A DNA stretch of 64,000 bases from Panaeolus papilionaceus (taxonomy: Eukaryota; Basidiomycota; Agaricomycetes; Agaricales): assembly GCA_015501605.1 (NCBI GenBank), contig JADNRZ010000009.1:930001-994000 (forward strand). The letters are read 5' to 3'. The notes beneath the pieces were generated by a model. That model was not told the DNA's origin and made no database searches. It saw only the letters and a list, made by a program, of their open reading frames with translations. Numbering within the stretch: position 1 is the first letter of the stretch; every line of letters starts with the position of its first letter. The translations under genes were made by a program, and so were the position numbers. Below are positions 43,413 to 54,680 of this stretch, piece by piece.

Positions 43413-46400
43413 CTACAAGCTCACGATTCCGAGTGAAATTACAGATCCATGCCGTGAAGAAAAGTGTCTAGGTGATTCCATAGGGGAGTGAAGTTTGTCG
43501 TCCGATATATCATGTAGCGACGAGATATCTTTGGGGCTTTCAATGTCCGTCTCAATGATAGGATCAGCCTGGGGTATCCTGAGAGATTGAAGAGAACCAG
43601 GCCGAGATAACGAGAGATGTCTCGTCAACCCCACTGTGTTGAGAAGCTGATCATCAGGAATGGCCAGTGACTGGGGAGGTAGATCTGGCTCTGGTATTGG
43701 ATCGTGATGTTGCCGTCTCGACAGGCCGTCCAGGTCAGTATCCAGCAATTGTTTGGATCCTCGACGCGGAGGTGGAGAGAGTGAAGTGATCTCGGCCATT
43801 TCTGGCTCGGGATGGTGATTAAACAGAGACAAGGTAGGCGTTAATGCATCAATGTTCGGTGTGTTCATTTGCAGGAAGCTCGGATCATTCTGAAATAGCG
43901 TGATCTTTTCTGCGATCGGGGTAGCGGGAGGAGAAGTGGTGGGGAATGAGTTAGAGAATGCAAGGATCGTGTTGGGGCGTGGTAGCTGTAACTTGGCTGC
44001 TGCTTGACTGCCCGAGGGAGCGCTGAGAATTCGCAGTCTTTGTTTGATAGAAGTGGACCTCTTGGTAGTAGCTTGTGGAATCTTATCTGGAATAGGTGGT
44101 GTAGGTGGTGTAGGTGGCAGGGGTCCAAGGGGCGGAGGGAAAGGATTTCCGGCTTTAGGAGTAATCACAGGAGCAGGAACAGGAGAAGCAGGAATGGATT
44201 CTAGAATCGTAGGATAAACGGCCCCATTTCCAAAACTTGATGAACGGCGATGTGCTTGAGTAATTTCGTCAGGTCGTGGAGGTAATGTCGTGGATGGTGG
44301 AGGCTTGGGTGCTATCATGGGAATCCTGAATGACCGGTGTACCATAGAATTGCGAATCGAACTCTTCGCAGGTTGTGGGACGGGGTCACTAGGTACCAAT
44401 GCAGGGTCTTCTATAGGGGCAGGGGGTAGAGCGGTCGTGGGGGCAGGTCGTGGTGGGGGCATTGAAACTCGGTGAGCAGAGGGAGGGCGGATTGTAATGG
44501 GAAGTGGATTACTGTTATTAGCGGTGACCGTGGTGTTAGCGTTAGAAAATGTGTGGGATTGTGTGCTGGTTGAATTGAAGCTGAGTGCAGAAGATCCTGA
44601 GTGTCTTTTAGAGAACGTGGGTAGTCCAGAGACGAAACTGTGAGGGCTGCCATGGGAAGATACAGGACTGGGGTGTTGCTCTGCAGCAAAGGGATGGACA
44701 CCTATCTGGGCAGGAACTGCAGGAGGAGGATCTGTGGGAGCATTTGTTCGTGCAGGAAGTTGCCTTGACCAGCGACGCACACTCCGGGTTCCGGAACTTC
44801 GCTTGGTACTAACACTTGACTGCTCGAAACTAACCCTTTGATCGCCGGATGCATATGTTGATACAGATTGAAGAGACGGTGCGCGCGGTCGCTGCTCTGG
44901 GCTTCCAAATGCAAAGCTCGCCGAAGCAGGACTCGGGGGGACTTCCCCTTCAGTATTATTATCAGATGACATCCTGGACAGCGAATAACTCGTACGGGTT
45001 ATCGTGGCTTGAGGGTCATCAGGAAGCACATCCATGGTTGGGAAGTTGCCTGGACCAACAGACATCCATCTCTTTCGGGGTGGTGGTTGTAACGAAAGTG
45101 CTCCTAGAGAGAGCGCCTTGTTGGCGCGATCCTTGCCATTAATGGACGGTTCCGTCGAGGACCATTGAATAGGCGCACGTTCAGACACAATCTTGTGATC
45201 AAGTCGACGTTCAATCTGCCCTCCGAACGAGGCAGAGTGTTGGGTGATAGGAGAACTAGGGACGGTGACGGCGGTTTGTGTGTCTGGTGTTCCTGATCTC
45301 CACATGCTGAGCAGGTTCGTTCCGATACTGGCGAACGAGCCCTCGTTAGTGTCGCGATCCTGCATTCGTTCCGAATCAATTGAAGCTGTTCTGGACGCGG
45401 ACCGCGGCCGAGTCGAGTTAAAAAGACCCTTTAGAGCTGATACGGCAGTCGGCTGTTTTATGGGCAACGTGTGAGACCGAGCAGACTGTGACGATATTGA
45501 GGAAGCATAATTGGCCTTTGGGTCGTTTGGGCTGGGTATTGTGGGGCTCGTCGGCGGGATCGTTCTGGTTGGGCTGGTCGGAGTTGTTGGGAGAGGTGAG
45601 GTGACGAGACCTTGGGCCCTGATTGAAAGCATAACGTCCATATCTCCACGAGGTTCATTTGTAACTGATGTATGCGCAGGGATTAGGCCAGCCCGGACAG
45701 TTCTGTGCAAGAGCCATCAATACAATGCATAAATGACTAGAAAAATTGGCCATACCTTTGTCCCAGAATAGAGTTTTTGATGTTACTGATCCAGTTCTGT
45801 GCGTCCTGAGGGTCGTTGATGTGTAGAAGCCACATAGTATGACCACCTTCTTCATGAAGGTACTCCCTGCGCATAGCCCCTACATCCACGCCCCCGACCT
45901 TGATAACCTGCTTTTTCCCGCCGACCTCCTCTTCGGCAACGAAAACAACGCTGTTTTCATTGATCTCGAGTCTTTCGAGCTCCTTGTCATCCGGGTTGGA
46001 AGATTTAAACAAATGGAGGTATGAGACAGCCGGACCGCGGCCTCGCGTCACCAATGTCGTTGGAGATGTCAATACGAGAAAACGTGTCTTCCAGTGTTTG
46101 GACAGGGCAAATATTCGCAACGATGAGGGGGGATAATATTTGGGATACACGCCAGCTGAAGTGCGGAAAGGAGTAAGTGAGGAAACGGTGGAGGGAAACG
46201 GTGGGATAGGGGCAATTGGGGCAGAATTATTGTAGAATGAGGAATTTGGAACGATCATTGAGCCTGAACGGAATCTTCCATTTCCGTTGGATGAATATTG
46301 ACTTCCGGGTACGATGACGGAAAGGCTGGAACTATGAGGAGAGCGCCCTACAATGTTTGGCACAGAACCGCTGGTGGGTAGGTAGTCAATATGTCTGGTA

Positions 46401-47529
46401 TCTGTAGTGCGCATTATGGGCGTTTGTTCTTCATCTTCGTCCTCTGTAGTACTGCTGTCATCCCTTGAGTGTGTTTCTGATGGCACATAAGGTAGCAATC
46501 CGATGGCTTGTGCAGCCATTTCGCGAAGTCTATTTCGCTCCTCCAACTCTTCGTCTTGAAAAGTGCCAATCTCCAGGACACCGGGCAATATAATGGGCGT
46601 TGGTTGTTGTTTAACAGGGGGTGGTCGTCGTTTACTGAACTTGAATCCTAGTGCATCTGATGCGGCAACGAGCAGACTCCCTCTGAATTTGCTGCGACCA
46701 TTTAAAGCGTCGTTCGCAGTGGAAGGGCGATTCCTATCGTGGGCTGTATAAACGCCAGAACCGTTGTAATGTGGGACATAGTGCTCTCTGCCTGAGAAAG
46801 GTCAAAGTTGAAGATAGTTTTGGTTGGTGAATGTGTAGTTGGTAACTTACTGAAGCGAGAAGAGTTATCAAGTTGGTCACTTCGAATGGCAGACTCCTTT
46901 CCCTTTCCTTTGCCCTTGTCCTTGAATCTGTTGAGGGAGAGTGTATGACTGTCCTGGGCGCTATCATCAGAGTTCTTGGAAAGCTTCATGCCTCTCTGTA
47001 TAGATTGGCGGTCCTGTGAGACGACACCTCGGCGGAGAGGATGAAAGAGCGGCTGAGATGTGGGTCTGGGAAATGAAGTAGTAGTTGGAGAAGTTGAGCT
47101 TGGGAGACGAGTTGTAGTGGTAAGCTAGGACCAAGCAATTGAAAATGAATTTTAAATAAATTAAATTAAATTGTATTTTAAATTAGACTTACATTCTTCT
47201 CATCCTCCCATACAGCCTGGACTCCGTTGAACATTCTACGACCAAAACCACTCCAAGCCAATTCAAGGAGGTGATGATACTACGGATGATGATGATGATG
47301 GTTACAAGTCAAGGTCAAAATCTTATTCTTACTTAGGGGAAATAACAATCCCCCCTTCAATTTAGGAAATCATTTTCTGTTTTATTGCCGTACCTTACAA
47401 GACTTGATCTCATCAAAACAATTTCAATTTCTAATTTGTCTTGTTTCGCTTCACTTGATTTCGGATAAAATGTCGCTTGTAGACCGCTGAAGGACTCACA
47501 TATTTCCTTGTCTTATTCGCTTTCATCAT
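43413..47529 (-). CDS. Large PH-domain protein with disordered Ser/Pro-rich tail
   Basis: Five exons on the minus strand: 47529-47500, 47279-47193, 47124-46851, 46791-45756, 45702-43413; 1,238 residues. Residues about 355-475 form a pleckstrin-homology domain: LSKHWKTRFLVLTS, SYLHLFKSS, ENSVVFVAEEEVGGKKQVIK, and the terminal helix MWLLHINDPQDAQNWISNIK. The N-terminus has a basic/aromatic segment (LLELAWSGFGRRMFNGVQAV), then Ser/Lys-rich sequence. The last exon (about 760 residues) is low-complexity Ser/Pro/Thr with several PPxP motifs and no folded domain. I do not recognise a named protein; a membrane- or cortex-associated scaffold or Rho/Ras pathway regulator would fit, as inference. Exon 1 (10 codons, MMKANKTRKY) is the least certain part. 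The stop is 269 bp from the PRP8 stop, on the opposite strand (convergent). Confidence 0.78.
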
Positions 47530-47931
47530 GCCTTTCGTATGTCAAAAAAGCGTCAGTCACTTGCTTTGATACATTACTCTTTACTGTGAATAACCTAACT
47601 GCCAACGTGCTATCCCTGTGAAAGTATACATCAGGTTCATGATTCCATCACCTCGAGGCAACTCTTTGTCCGAGCTTTTTCTGGCTCTCCGCATCCGCCA
47701 AATCCGGGTGCATGTCATATCCCGATAATTGCGTAGACCTACACAGAGTGCTGCATACGAAAAAAAGGTCATAGTTACAACGTCCAATGTCAGTCCCTAC
47801 AATGAAAATTAAGAAAATCAAGAAAGCTAGGTAATCTGTCGGTCGTCAATCCACTGTGTCCTGCCTGTTCAGAAATTTAGACAGGTGTCCGAGGAATCTA
47901 CCCATTAGGCACTGCTAAAACTGTCATCAGG
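47530..47931. other. Intergenic region between two minus-strand genes
   Basis: About 400 bp. A minus-strand open frame at 47581-47787 (68 codons) has no motif and no clear partner exons. The segment should contain the ADIP-like gene's 3' UTR and the PH gene's promoter. Confidence 0.45.
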
Positions 47932-49047
47932 TTAACCAGGAGATCGCATCCTCTTGTAAGTTTCGTACAATTGAGTCACTTTTCCATTCCCTGTGGAAGG
48001 AACCTTCTGCATACTGGGCAGTCGGAGAGGGTGAGGTGCTTCGAAAATCGGTCTAAAATCGGATCCACTATCCTTCTTTGGATAAGGGGGGAGGAGTCCA
48101 AGAAGCCTACGCAACTCCTCGTTCTCCTTTTCTAATCGAGCTAGCTCAATGTCTCGCTCCAACGCTTGGTCCGCTGACGCAGCGGTTATCCGTGGCACCC
48201 GTGTATCATGCTCTTCCTCAACATCCGTAGGCGACTCAATCTCCTCCCCGTTCTGTGATCGAAGAACCTGACGCAGCAGATGTGAGAGGCGTACAAGCGA
48301 ATTTGAGATCGCCATGCTTGCGTACAGGTCCTTGTTGGCGTTCTCCTCCTCTCGTGCAAGCAGTTTGGCTTCGTATTCGCGAATTAGCGAAAGCTCGCGT
48401 TCTTGAACATCTTGCTAAAAATAACATTGAGAAATACTTTTCTTTCAGAAACAGGTATCCAACATACAGCCCTATTTCGAAAAGCACCTAGATATATTAA
48501 TTTTAGCCTGCTAACCCGGAGTCGTCAATAATAAAGAAGTTACTCACTCATTAGAGACTCTAGAGTCTGCTCGTATTCTTTGATCAAAGCATTTAGCTGT
48601 TTATTATCATGTTGCAGTCCCTGGTTTTCCAAAGTCATAGCAGCATTCATATTCTCCAATTCGGCATCGTACTCCTCTAGCGGGAGTGTTTTCAGCACAT
48701 CATTCACTAGACGAGCAAAAAACGAAAGGTACCCTTGGACTTATCTAGGTTAAATCTGCATAATAAATGTTGACGTCAAAACCATTCTTTGCGAAAAGGG
48801 CTGACAACTAGATACTTGCCGTCGCAATACAAAGCCTGTTTGGGAGTTGACAGCCTGGTTCTATGGACGAATTGTGAATGTCATTCCCATAGCTCAAAAA
48901 GTGTCCAAAAAGTACCTTGATTTTTCCAGCCATACTATACAAAGACACCGACATACTACGGTTCTGACTTAGCTGCTCCCCCAGCTCTGTTATAATGGAC
49001 CATAGTTGCACAAGATCATATTCGTTGTTGTTTTCAATGATAGCCAT
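47932..49047 (-). CDS. ADIP/SSX2IP-type coiled-coil protein
   Basis: Six exons on the minus strand: 49047-48916, 48860-48820, 48755-48733, 48676-48548, 48487-48468, 48414-47932; 275 residues. The N-terminus ENNNEYDLVQLWSIITELGE followed by QLSQNRSMSVSLYS, then NSQTGFVLRRFNLDKSKEEY and a long coiled coil (DVQERELSLIREYEAKL) match the afadin- and alpha-actinin-binding protein (ADIP/SSX2IP/Msd1) family. Family members anchor microtubule minus ends at centrosomes or spindle pole bodies, or act at cell junctions in animals. Here a spindle-pole role is an inference. Exons 3 and 5 are only 23 and 20 nt. The intron 48819-48756 has a GCAAGT donor, a GC-AG intron. The C-terminus (LPPYPKKDSG...) is disordered. 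Confidence 0.82.
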
Positions 49048-49372
49048 GCTGCTTTTACATGGGCGGGTATAGATGCAACAACTGTTTGCTAGGAGAGCGT
49101 ATTAGCCGTCCAGCCGCTAGTTTATAGGAACAAGCAAAACTTGGAACGGCAGTTATGCAGACAGAGATAGACGCGGAGGAGGACAAGTGTCGTGCTGAGT
49201 CCTGACATACAAGACTCTCGCAGTTGCATGAGTTTGGATCGTTCAACGGCGCCAACGGTCCGCCAAGATCACGTGTAACATTTTTTGATTTCTTGAAGCA
49301 TCCTCATCTTCAAAGCTTGGCTTAGCTTCAAAAATAATCGCTCTTGACTTGAAGCGCTTCATATAATTCACC
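49048..49372. promoter_or_regulatory. Divergent promoter between the ADIP-like gene and DRS1
   Basis: The start codons are 325 bp apart on opposite strands. No TATA box is evident. A CACGTG-type core is not complete; GATCACGTGTAAC near 49268-49280 contains a perfect CACGTG E-box about 100 bp from the DRS1 start, a site often bound by bHLH factors in fungi. Confidence 0.5.
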
Positions 49373-52089
49373 ATGGCCGACTTTATTATGACCATAGACT
49401 CAGACTCGGAGGACATACCAATCCTCCCTCCCACCTCGAAAAAAAACATAAAAAGTTCAGTCGCCGAAGAAGACAAGCTTGATCCAGACTTTGTATTTGA
49501 CCCAGCAGGTGACCCGTATCTGGATCTGACTACAGGAGGTTTAGACCTTCAAGACTTGGTGAAAACAGGTAGCAAGCCAGTAAGTAAGTTGACTTGGTCC
49601 AGATTATCTCGTCTGCTGAACCTCTACGTAATAGGAACCCATCTCTGTTGACGAGATCATTGCTCGTCGTCGAATTAATTCAAAACGCAAACGCGACGAG
49701 GAGATGGACGAGGAAGATGGCGATGATGAGGACAACGATGACGATGTTCTAGATGACGAGGGAGACACTGGTGAAGAAGATGAGTTTGGTATGGAGGGAA
49801 TTGACGAGGAAGACGAAGACCCTCTTGCTTCCTCGGACGAGGAGGAAGATGAAGACGACGAAGTGGACGACGAAGTGGAAGACCAGGGCTCTGATAACGC
49901 AGATGAGGATTCTGGGGCATCCGATTCAGAGGAAGAGACTCAGCTGGAAAAAGACAGGAAAGCCGCTTTCTTCGATTCAGAAGCGGGACCAACAGAGACG
50001 CACGACTCGTTCCTTTCCATGAATTTATCACGACCTATTCTCAAGGCTATCACAACTCTCAGTTTCACAAAACCAACCCCCATTCAGGCAGCTACAATAC
50101 CTGTTGCATTGCTGGGTAAAGACGTCGTTGGAAATGCCGTCACGGGTTCCGGTAAAACTGCTGCCTTTATGATCCCAATGCTGGAACGTCTCTTATACAG
50201 AGAAAAGGGTAAGAAGGCGGCAGCTACGAGATGTGTTGTGCTCGTACCTACTCGCGAGCTGGGTGTTCAATGTTTCGACGTTGGCCAGAAACTTGCTACA
50301 CACACAGATATCACTCTTGCGCTTCTTGTCGGTACGTCTTTTTATATCTTTAGTATTACCTTCAGTCATCTCATAATTTTTTACAGGTGGGTTATCCCTT
50401 AAGTCACAAGAGGCTACCCTACGCACGCGGCCAGACATCGTTATCGCAACGCCAGGTCGACTAATCGACCATATCCGCAATTCTCCCTCTTTCAACCTCG
50501 ACGCCGTTGATGTTCTCGTGCTGGACGAAGCCGACCGAATGCTTTCCGATGGTTTCGCGGACGAACTCGCGGAAATTATTAAGTCGTGCCCTAACTCACG
50601 ACAAACCATGCTGTTCTCTGCCACAATGACAGACTCCGTCGACGAACTGGTTAAAATGTCGCTGAACAAGCCCGTTCGTCTTTTCGTGGATCCAAAGCGC
50701 ACAACTGCTCGCGGCCTTACTCAGGAATTCGTGCGCGTTCGAAAGGAAAGTGAGCGATCGGCAATGCTTGTCGCGCTATGTAAACGGACGTTCAAAAACA
50801 AGGTGATCATCTTCCTGCGTAGCAAAAAGCTTGCGCACCAAATGCGGATTGTGTTCGGTCTGGCTGGGATGAAATGTGATGAGATGCACGGTGATTTGAC
50901 TCAAGAACAGGTACTTGAAAAATATTTCGAAACTACATGCCACTGACCTCCTTACTAGCGTCTGAAGGCCCTCTATGCTTTCAAGCAAGGAACTGTTGAC
51001 TACCTAATGGCCACAGATCTGGCATCGAGAGGTTTGGATATCAAGGGTGTAGAGACGGTCATTAATTATGACATGCCCAATCAACTGGCGCAGTACCTGC
51101 ATCGTGTCGGACGGACGGCTCGTGCTGGAAAGAACGGACGGTGAGCACAGCAAGATTAATTTGTTGTTGCCTCTCTGACGACTTCAATCATTTAGCTCTG
51201 TTACCTTGGTTGGAGAAGGCGACCGTAAGATGCTAAAGGCAGCCTTGAAGCATAGCACAGCAGAGGACCAGATCAGGCACCGAACGATTCCTGTGGAGGC
51301 TCTGCAGCAATGGGTAGAGAAACTCGCCGGATTTACCTCTGAGATTACTGCGATCATGGAAGAAGAAAAAGAAGAGAAACATGTATGTCCTCGTCTACTG
51401 TCCTTCCCCCTGGTAACTAAAAATATTATGCATATCACAGCTCCGTCGGGCTGAAATGGAGCTGAAGAAGGGACAAAACATGATTGATCACGAAGCAGAG
51501 ATCTTTTCACGACCAGCTAGAACATGGTTCCAGACTGGAAAAGAAAAAGAGAAATCCCAATGTATGTATTTGCTGTGACGCCGCTTCTGCAGTGCTTGAC
51601 TAGCACTTTAGCTCTGAGTAAACAACTTCATGAAGCCAGTGGAAAACAAAAGGGTGCAGCAAAAGCAGCGGACACCAACAAGGTACGTGTGTACGTCATT
51701 CAGATCACTGAAACCCTCTAAATTGACATTTTCAGCCTAAACGAGATAAGCTCTCCGGGCTAACACGTAAAGCTAAGAGGCGGAAAATGGCCATGGAAGA
51801 GGACGAGGAGCTTGGTGATAAACGTGCTCTCAACGCCGCCATTCGATCGGCCAAAAAAGCTGCCAGACCTACAAAAATCGGTTTGCCGGAACCCAAGACC
51901 AATCTCAAGCCCAACAAGAAAAGAAACTCGTCGGCCAAGAAGGCTAAACTAGGCAGCGCATTTGAGCGCGACATGTCTCAGAAATCTGGCTCTCGAGAAG
52001 GGATTCGAGCAAAGAAGACTGACAAAGTTAAATTGGACAAGAAGGTGAAGAACAAGGGCAAAAGCAAACCAAAGGGTAAAGGCAGATAG
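49373..52089 (+). CDS. DRS1: DEAD-box ATP-dependent RNA helicase Drs1
   Basis: Eight exons: 49373-49579, 49635-50331, 50387-50910, 50959-51140, 51196-51382, 51441-51561, 51612-51682, 51736-52089; 780 residues. Drs1/DDX27 acts in the nucleolus in 27S pre-rRNA processing and 60S subunit assembly. The N-terminus carries DPDFVFDP, typical of Drs1, then a long acidic block (about residues 90-170). Helicase motifs are complete: Q motif [13 protein letters not shown], motif [12 protein letters not shown], Ia [51 protein letters not shown] and [15 protein letters not shown]. The tail is lysine-rich with nuclear-localisation-like clusters ([16 protein letters not shown]; final [13 protein letters not shown]). 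Its stop is only 34 bp from the stop of the convergent SAP-domain gene. Confidence 0.95.
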
Positions 52090-52123
52090 TATACGTCATA
52101 ATACAGAATTTCAGGTTTCAACT

Positions 52124-54356
52124 CTATCTTGGAATACCCGTGTTTGTGCACGCTAGTAGCCGCCTCCACGCGAGAGGTATGCCATCCTCCTCACATCCTA
52201 TCTGCATTCCGTTGTCCTTCAAGATGTAGTATTCACGATTGGACGTTTGCACCACCGCAATTGCATGATGAAGGTCCTGCCCGTCGGAAGTCGTAAAGTG
52301 AAGGCTCTCGACGTTGTGGTGCCTGACTTCTTCTGAGCCAGCGAACTCTTTTAACTTGTTCGCAAGGAGACTTACTCGGGTATAAACAGATTCAATTTCA
52401 CTGAGCCTTTTCTGGCTGACGGTAGACGCAAGTCGGGTAGTCCTTTGAATTCCTGATACATCATCTTGGAGCTCTTCCATTGTCCGCTGATCCTGGCCAT
52501 GAAGAAATCCATTTACATCAACAAGTGGTCGCTAGTGCAGAATTCAACACTAATACCCATTTGCCATCACACATGCAAGGACATAGCGTTTGGCAACTTC
52601 GATTTTGAAATGACCCAATGATCCTTCTTGTGACATCCTTTTTATCCAATGCTTGCTCATGGCTTTGTCATATTCTTCATGGTTCGTCCAATGCAAGTGA
52701 TCCCATAGACATTTGCCCATGACATTACCTTGTTCCCGTGTTTCAATGTACCGCGACCAATCGTCCCGGAGAGGTGGTTGTGAGCTTTGACCAGACGCAC
52801 GAAGCGCAACAGTGTCGGTGTCAATCTCGCCTATCACCTCGCAGGTCGCTTCGACAACATAGAAACTTTTTCTGTGACGTTGTTGGCCGACATCGACTTT
52901 CCATATCTCTCCCTTTACAATCTCTTGTGTGTCCATGACCACTTCCAGTGAGTCAAGGGCGTCCAGTGTCGCGCCGGTTGACAGAACAAAGTAAACTCTG
53001 GTCAAACAAAACCTGATGGTAGAAAGGGTTACGACTCAGATAATCAGATTACATTAAAAATCTGACCAGCATGAAATGTTTTACCTCATTGCCACAGTGG
53101 CTTGCAGTTCGTGATCAGCGTTTTTCCATATCTCATTGGATATGGTGTGAACTCCTTTCAGCGCCCGTCCCAAAAAGGACTCGTCATACAGCAGCTTCTG
53201 GTCACGATACGACCGCTGGCGCTGCACCAGGTAAGGCCACATATTCGTCGTCGTCGGCTGGTACCGGCGCATCACAAGGTCTAGGCGACGACCTGAGAAG
53301 TCTCTAGATAACTGATGATATGCTGCAAGTTGTGCTAATTCGACCCTAGATCAGCCATGATTCCCGGTTATTAGTACGATTTAGGTCAAACCTGCATATC
53401 GAAACGCTTTTGAGACCAGATTACAAGTCGCGAGGTCCTCCCGAGATATTTTGCTTAAAATTAGAGACAAAGCTGGTACCTTCTTTCGCTGGGCTAGCGA
53501 GACAGGCATCGTTATTGTTTGCAACGGCGGAATGGATTGGGCCGAGGTTTCGAGCGAGTAAAAGATATCCGCAGATCGTGGGGCGGGGCGTTGAAGGAGT
53601 GTCGCACCTGCATCGTTGGGATGGCTCTGTGCAATCGGTTTTAAATGCTTAAACTTCTTGGAGGGCTTCAAAACAGATGTATCCTTGGCCTTGGTGACAA
53701 GCGGAGGAGAGTCTGCTTTCTCTTTCACCCCTGTGCTTTTGTTGGAGACACCCAACAACGACACCGCAACTTGACGATTCATGGACAGCTCATCCGACGT
53801 AGGGGTAGAAAGGTCTGCTGGGCTTTGTGCCACTTCGAGCTCTATACTTCGTTTTCGTTTCAGTTCTTTCGGAAGTGCTTCGACATTGCGGACGGAAGCG
53901 TTCGTAATCTTCGTAGTAGGGATGGCAAAAGGAACAGATAACAATCCTGTGGTATGGGGGCTATGCGCCTCTATGACAAAAGTAGGTGCTCTGCTTTAAA
54001 GTGGTACATAAAAGCGCATATATCCAGATACAATGGGCTTACCCATGTTCTATCTCTCGATTGATCGAGCTCTGTTGAATCTCCCCTCTGACGACAGGTC
54101 CCTGAGCTGGCGCAACATCAGTGACTGCGTTCTGATCTGTCACAGCCGTGTGAGGCGGTCTACTGATTGCTGGTACAATCTCTTGGGCCGTCGACTCTGT
54201 AGAGGTACTACTGGTGGTAAGGGCACTATGCGCCAGAAGTCTTGCAATAAGTGCGTCCTTTGGAAGTTTTGCATAACCTGTGAGTTTTTTCTCTTTACAA
54301 AGGGCTTTAAGTTGCGGAACTGTCAGCCTCTTCAGCTCAGTCTGGGTTGAGGCCAT
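52124..54356 (-). CDS. SAP-domain protein of unknown function, conserved in mushrooms
   Basis: Five exons on the minus strand: 54356-54043, 53990-53392, 53334-53085, 53012-52571, 52531-52124; about 670 residues. Residues 8-42 form a SAP DNA-binding motif (LKRLTVPQLKALCKEKKLTG, then YAKLPKDALIARLL). A disordered Ser/Pro-rich part follows. Near residue 290 the segment LILSKISREDLATCNLVSKA resembles an F-box helix. The conserved block RRYQPTTTNMWPYLVQRQ comes next, then a globular C-terminal half (GEIWKVDVGQQ, WDHLHWTNHEEYDKAMSKHW). Function is unknown; chromatin or a ubiquitin-related role is only suggested by SAP and the F-box-like stretch. The last intron is unclear: the only frame-keeping GT-AG choices are 52570-52532 (39 nt) or a longer one ending at a CAG near 52502. 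The ATG at 54356 starts just before the SAP motif. Confidence 0.72.
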
Positions 54357-54680
54357 GATCAAAGAGTAGTCCTGTTTGTTTGGTCATGATGAGTTCTCGA
54401 CTTATAGGAGATCCAATCCTCAATCCGGTAATCCACCTTCTATATTTGGACACGCGGTCACCACTAACTATTCATCGTATGTAAGTGTGTATCTCCTTCC
54501 AAAAATCCCCATGCCGTGGAAATATGCATATGATTTGAAGATAATGACGCGCATGTGTAGGTATTATATCGGTACAATAGAGAAAATTTGTAGAATAGGT
54601 CATGAGTGCTACTGTCTGTTAGTGTCCGATGTGTTCCGATGTATTCCATAAACCCAGTTAAAAATTAAAACGCAAACCAG
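54357..54680. other. Intergenic region between PLD1 and the SAP-domain gene
   Basis: A 324-bp AT-rich segment between two minus-strand genes. It contains the PLD1 3' flank and the promoter of the SAP gene. Nothing else is recognised. Confidence 0.5.

Noticed and set aside
47581..47787. 68-codon minus-strand frame as a small membrane protein gene
   Set aside because: No ATG with good context, no homologous motif, and it sits in a promoter-sized gap between two real genes.
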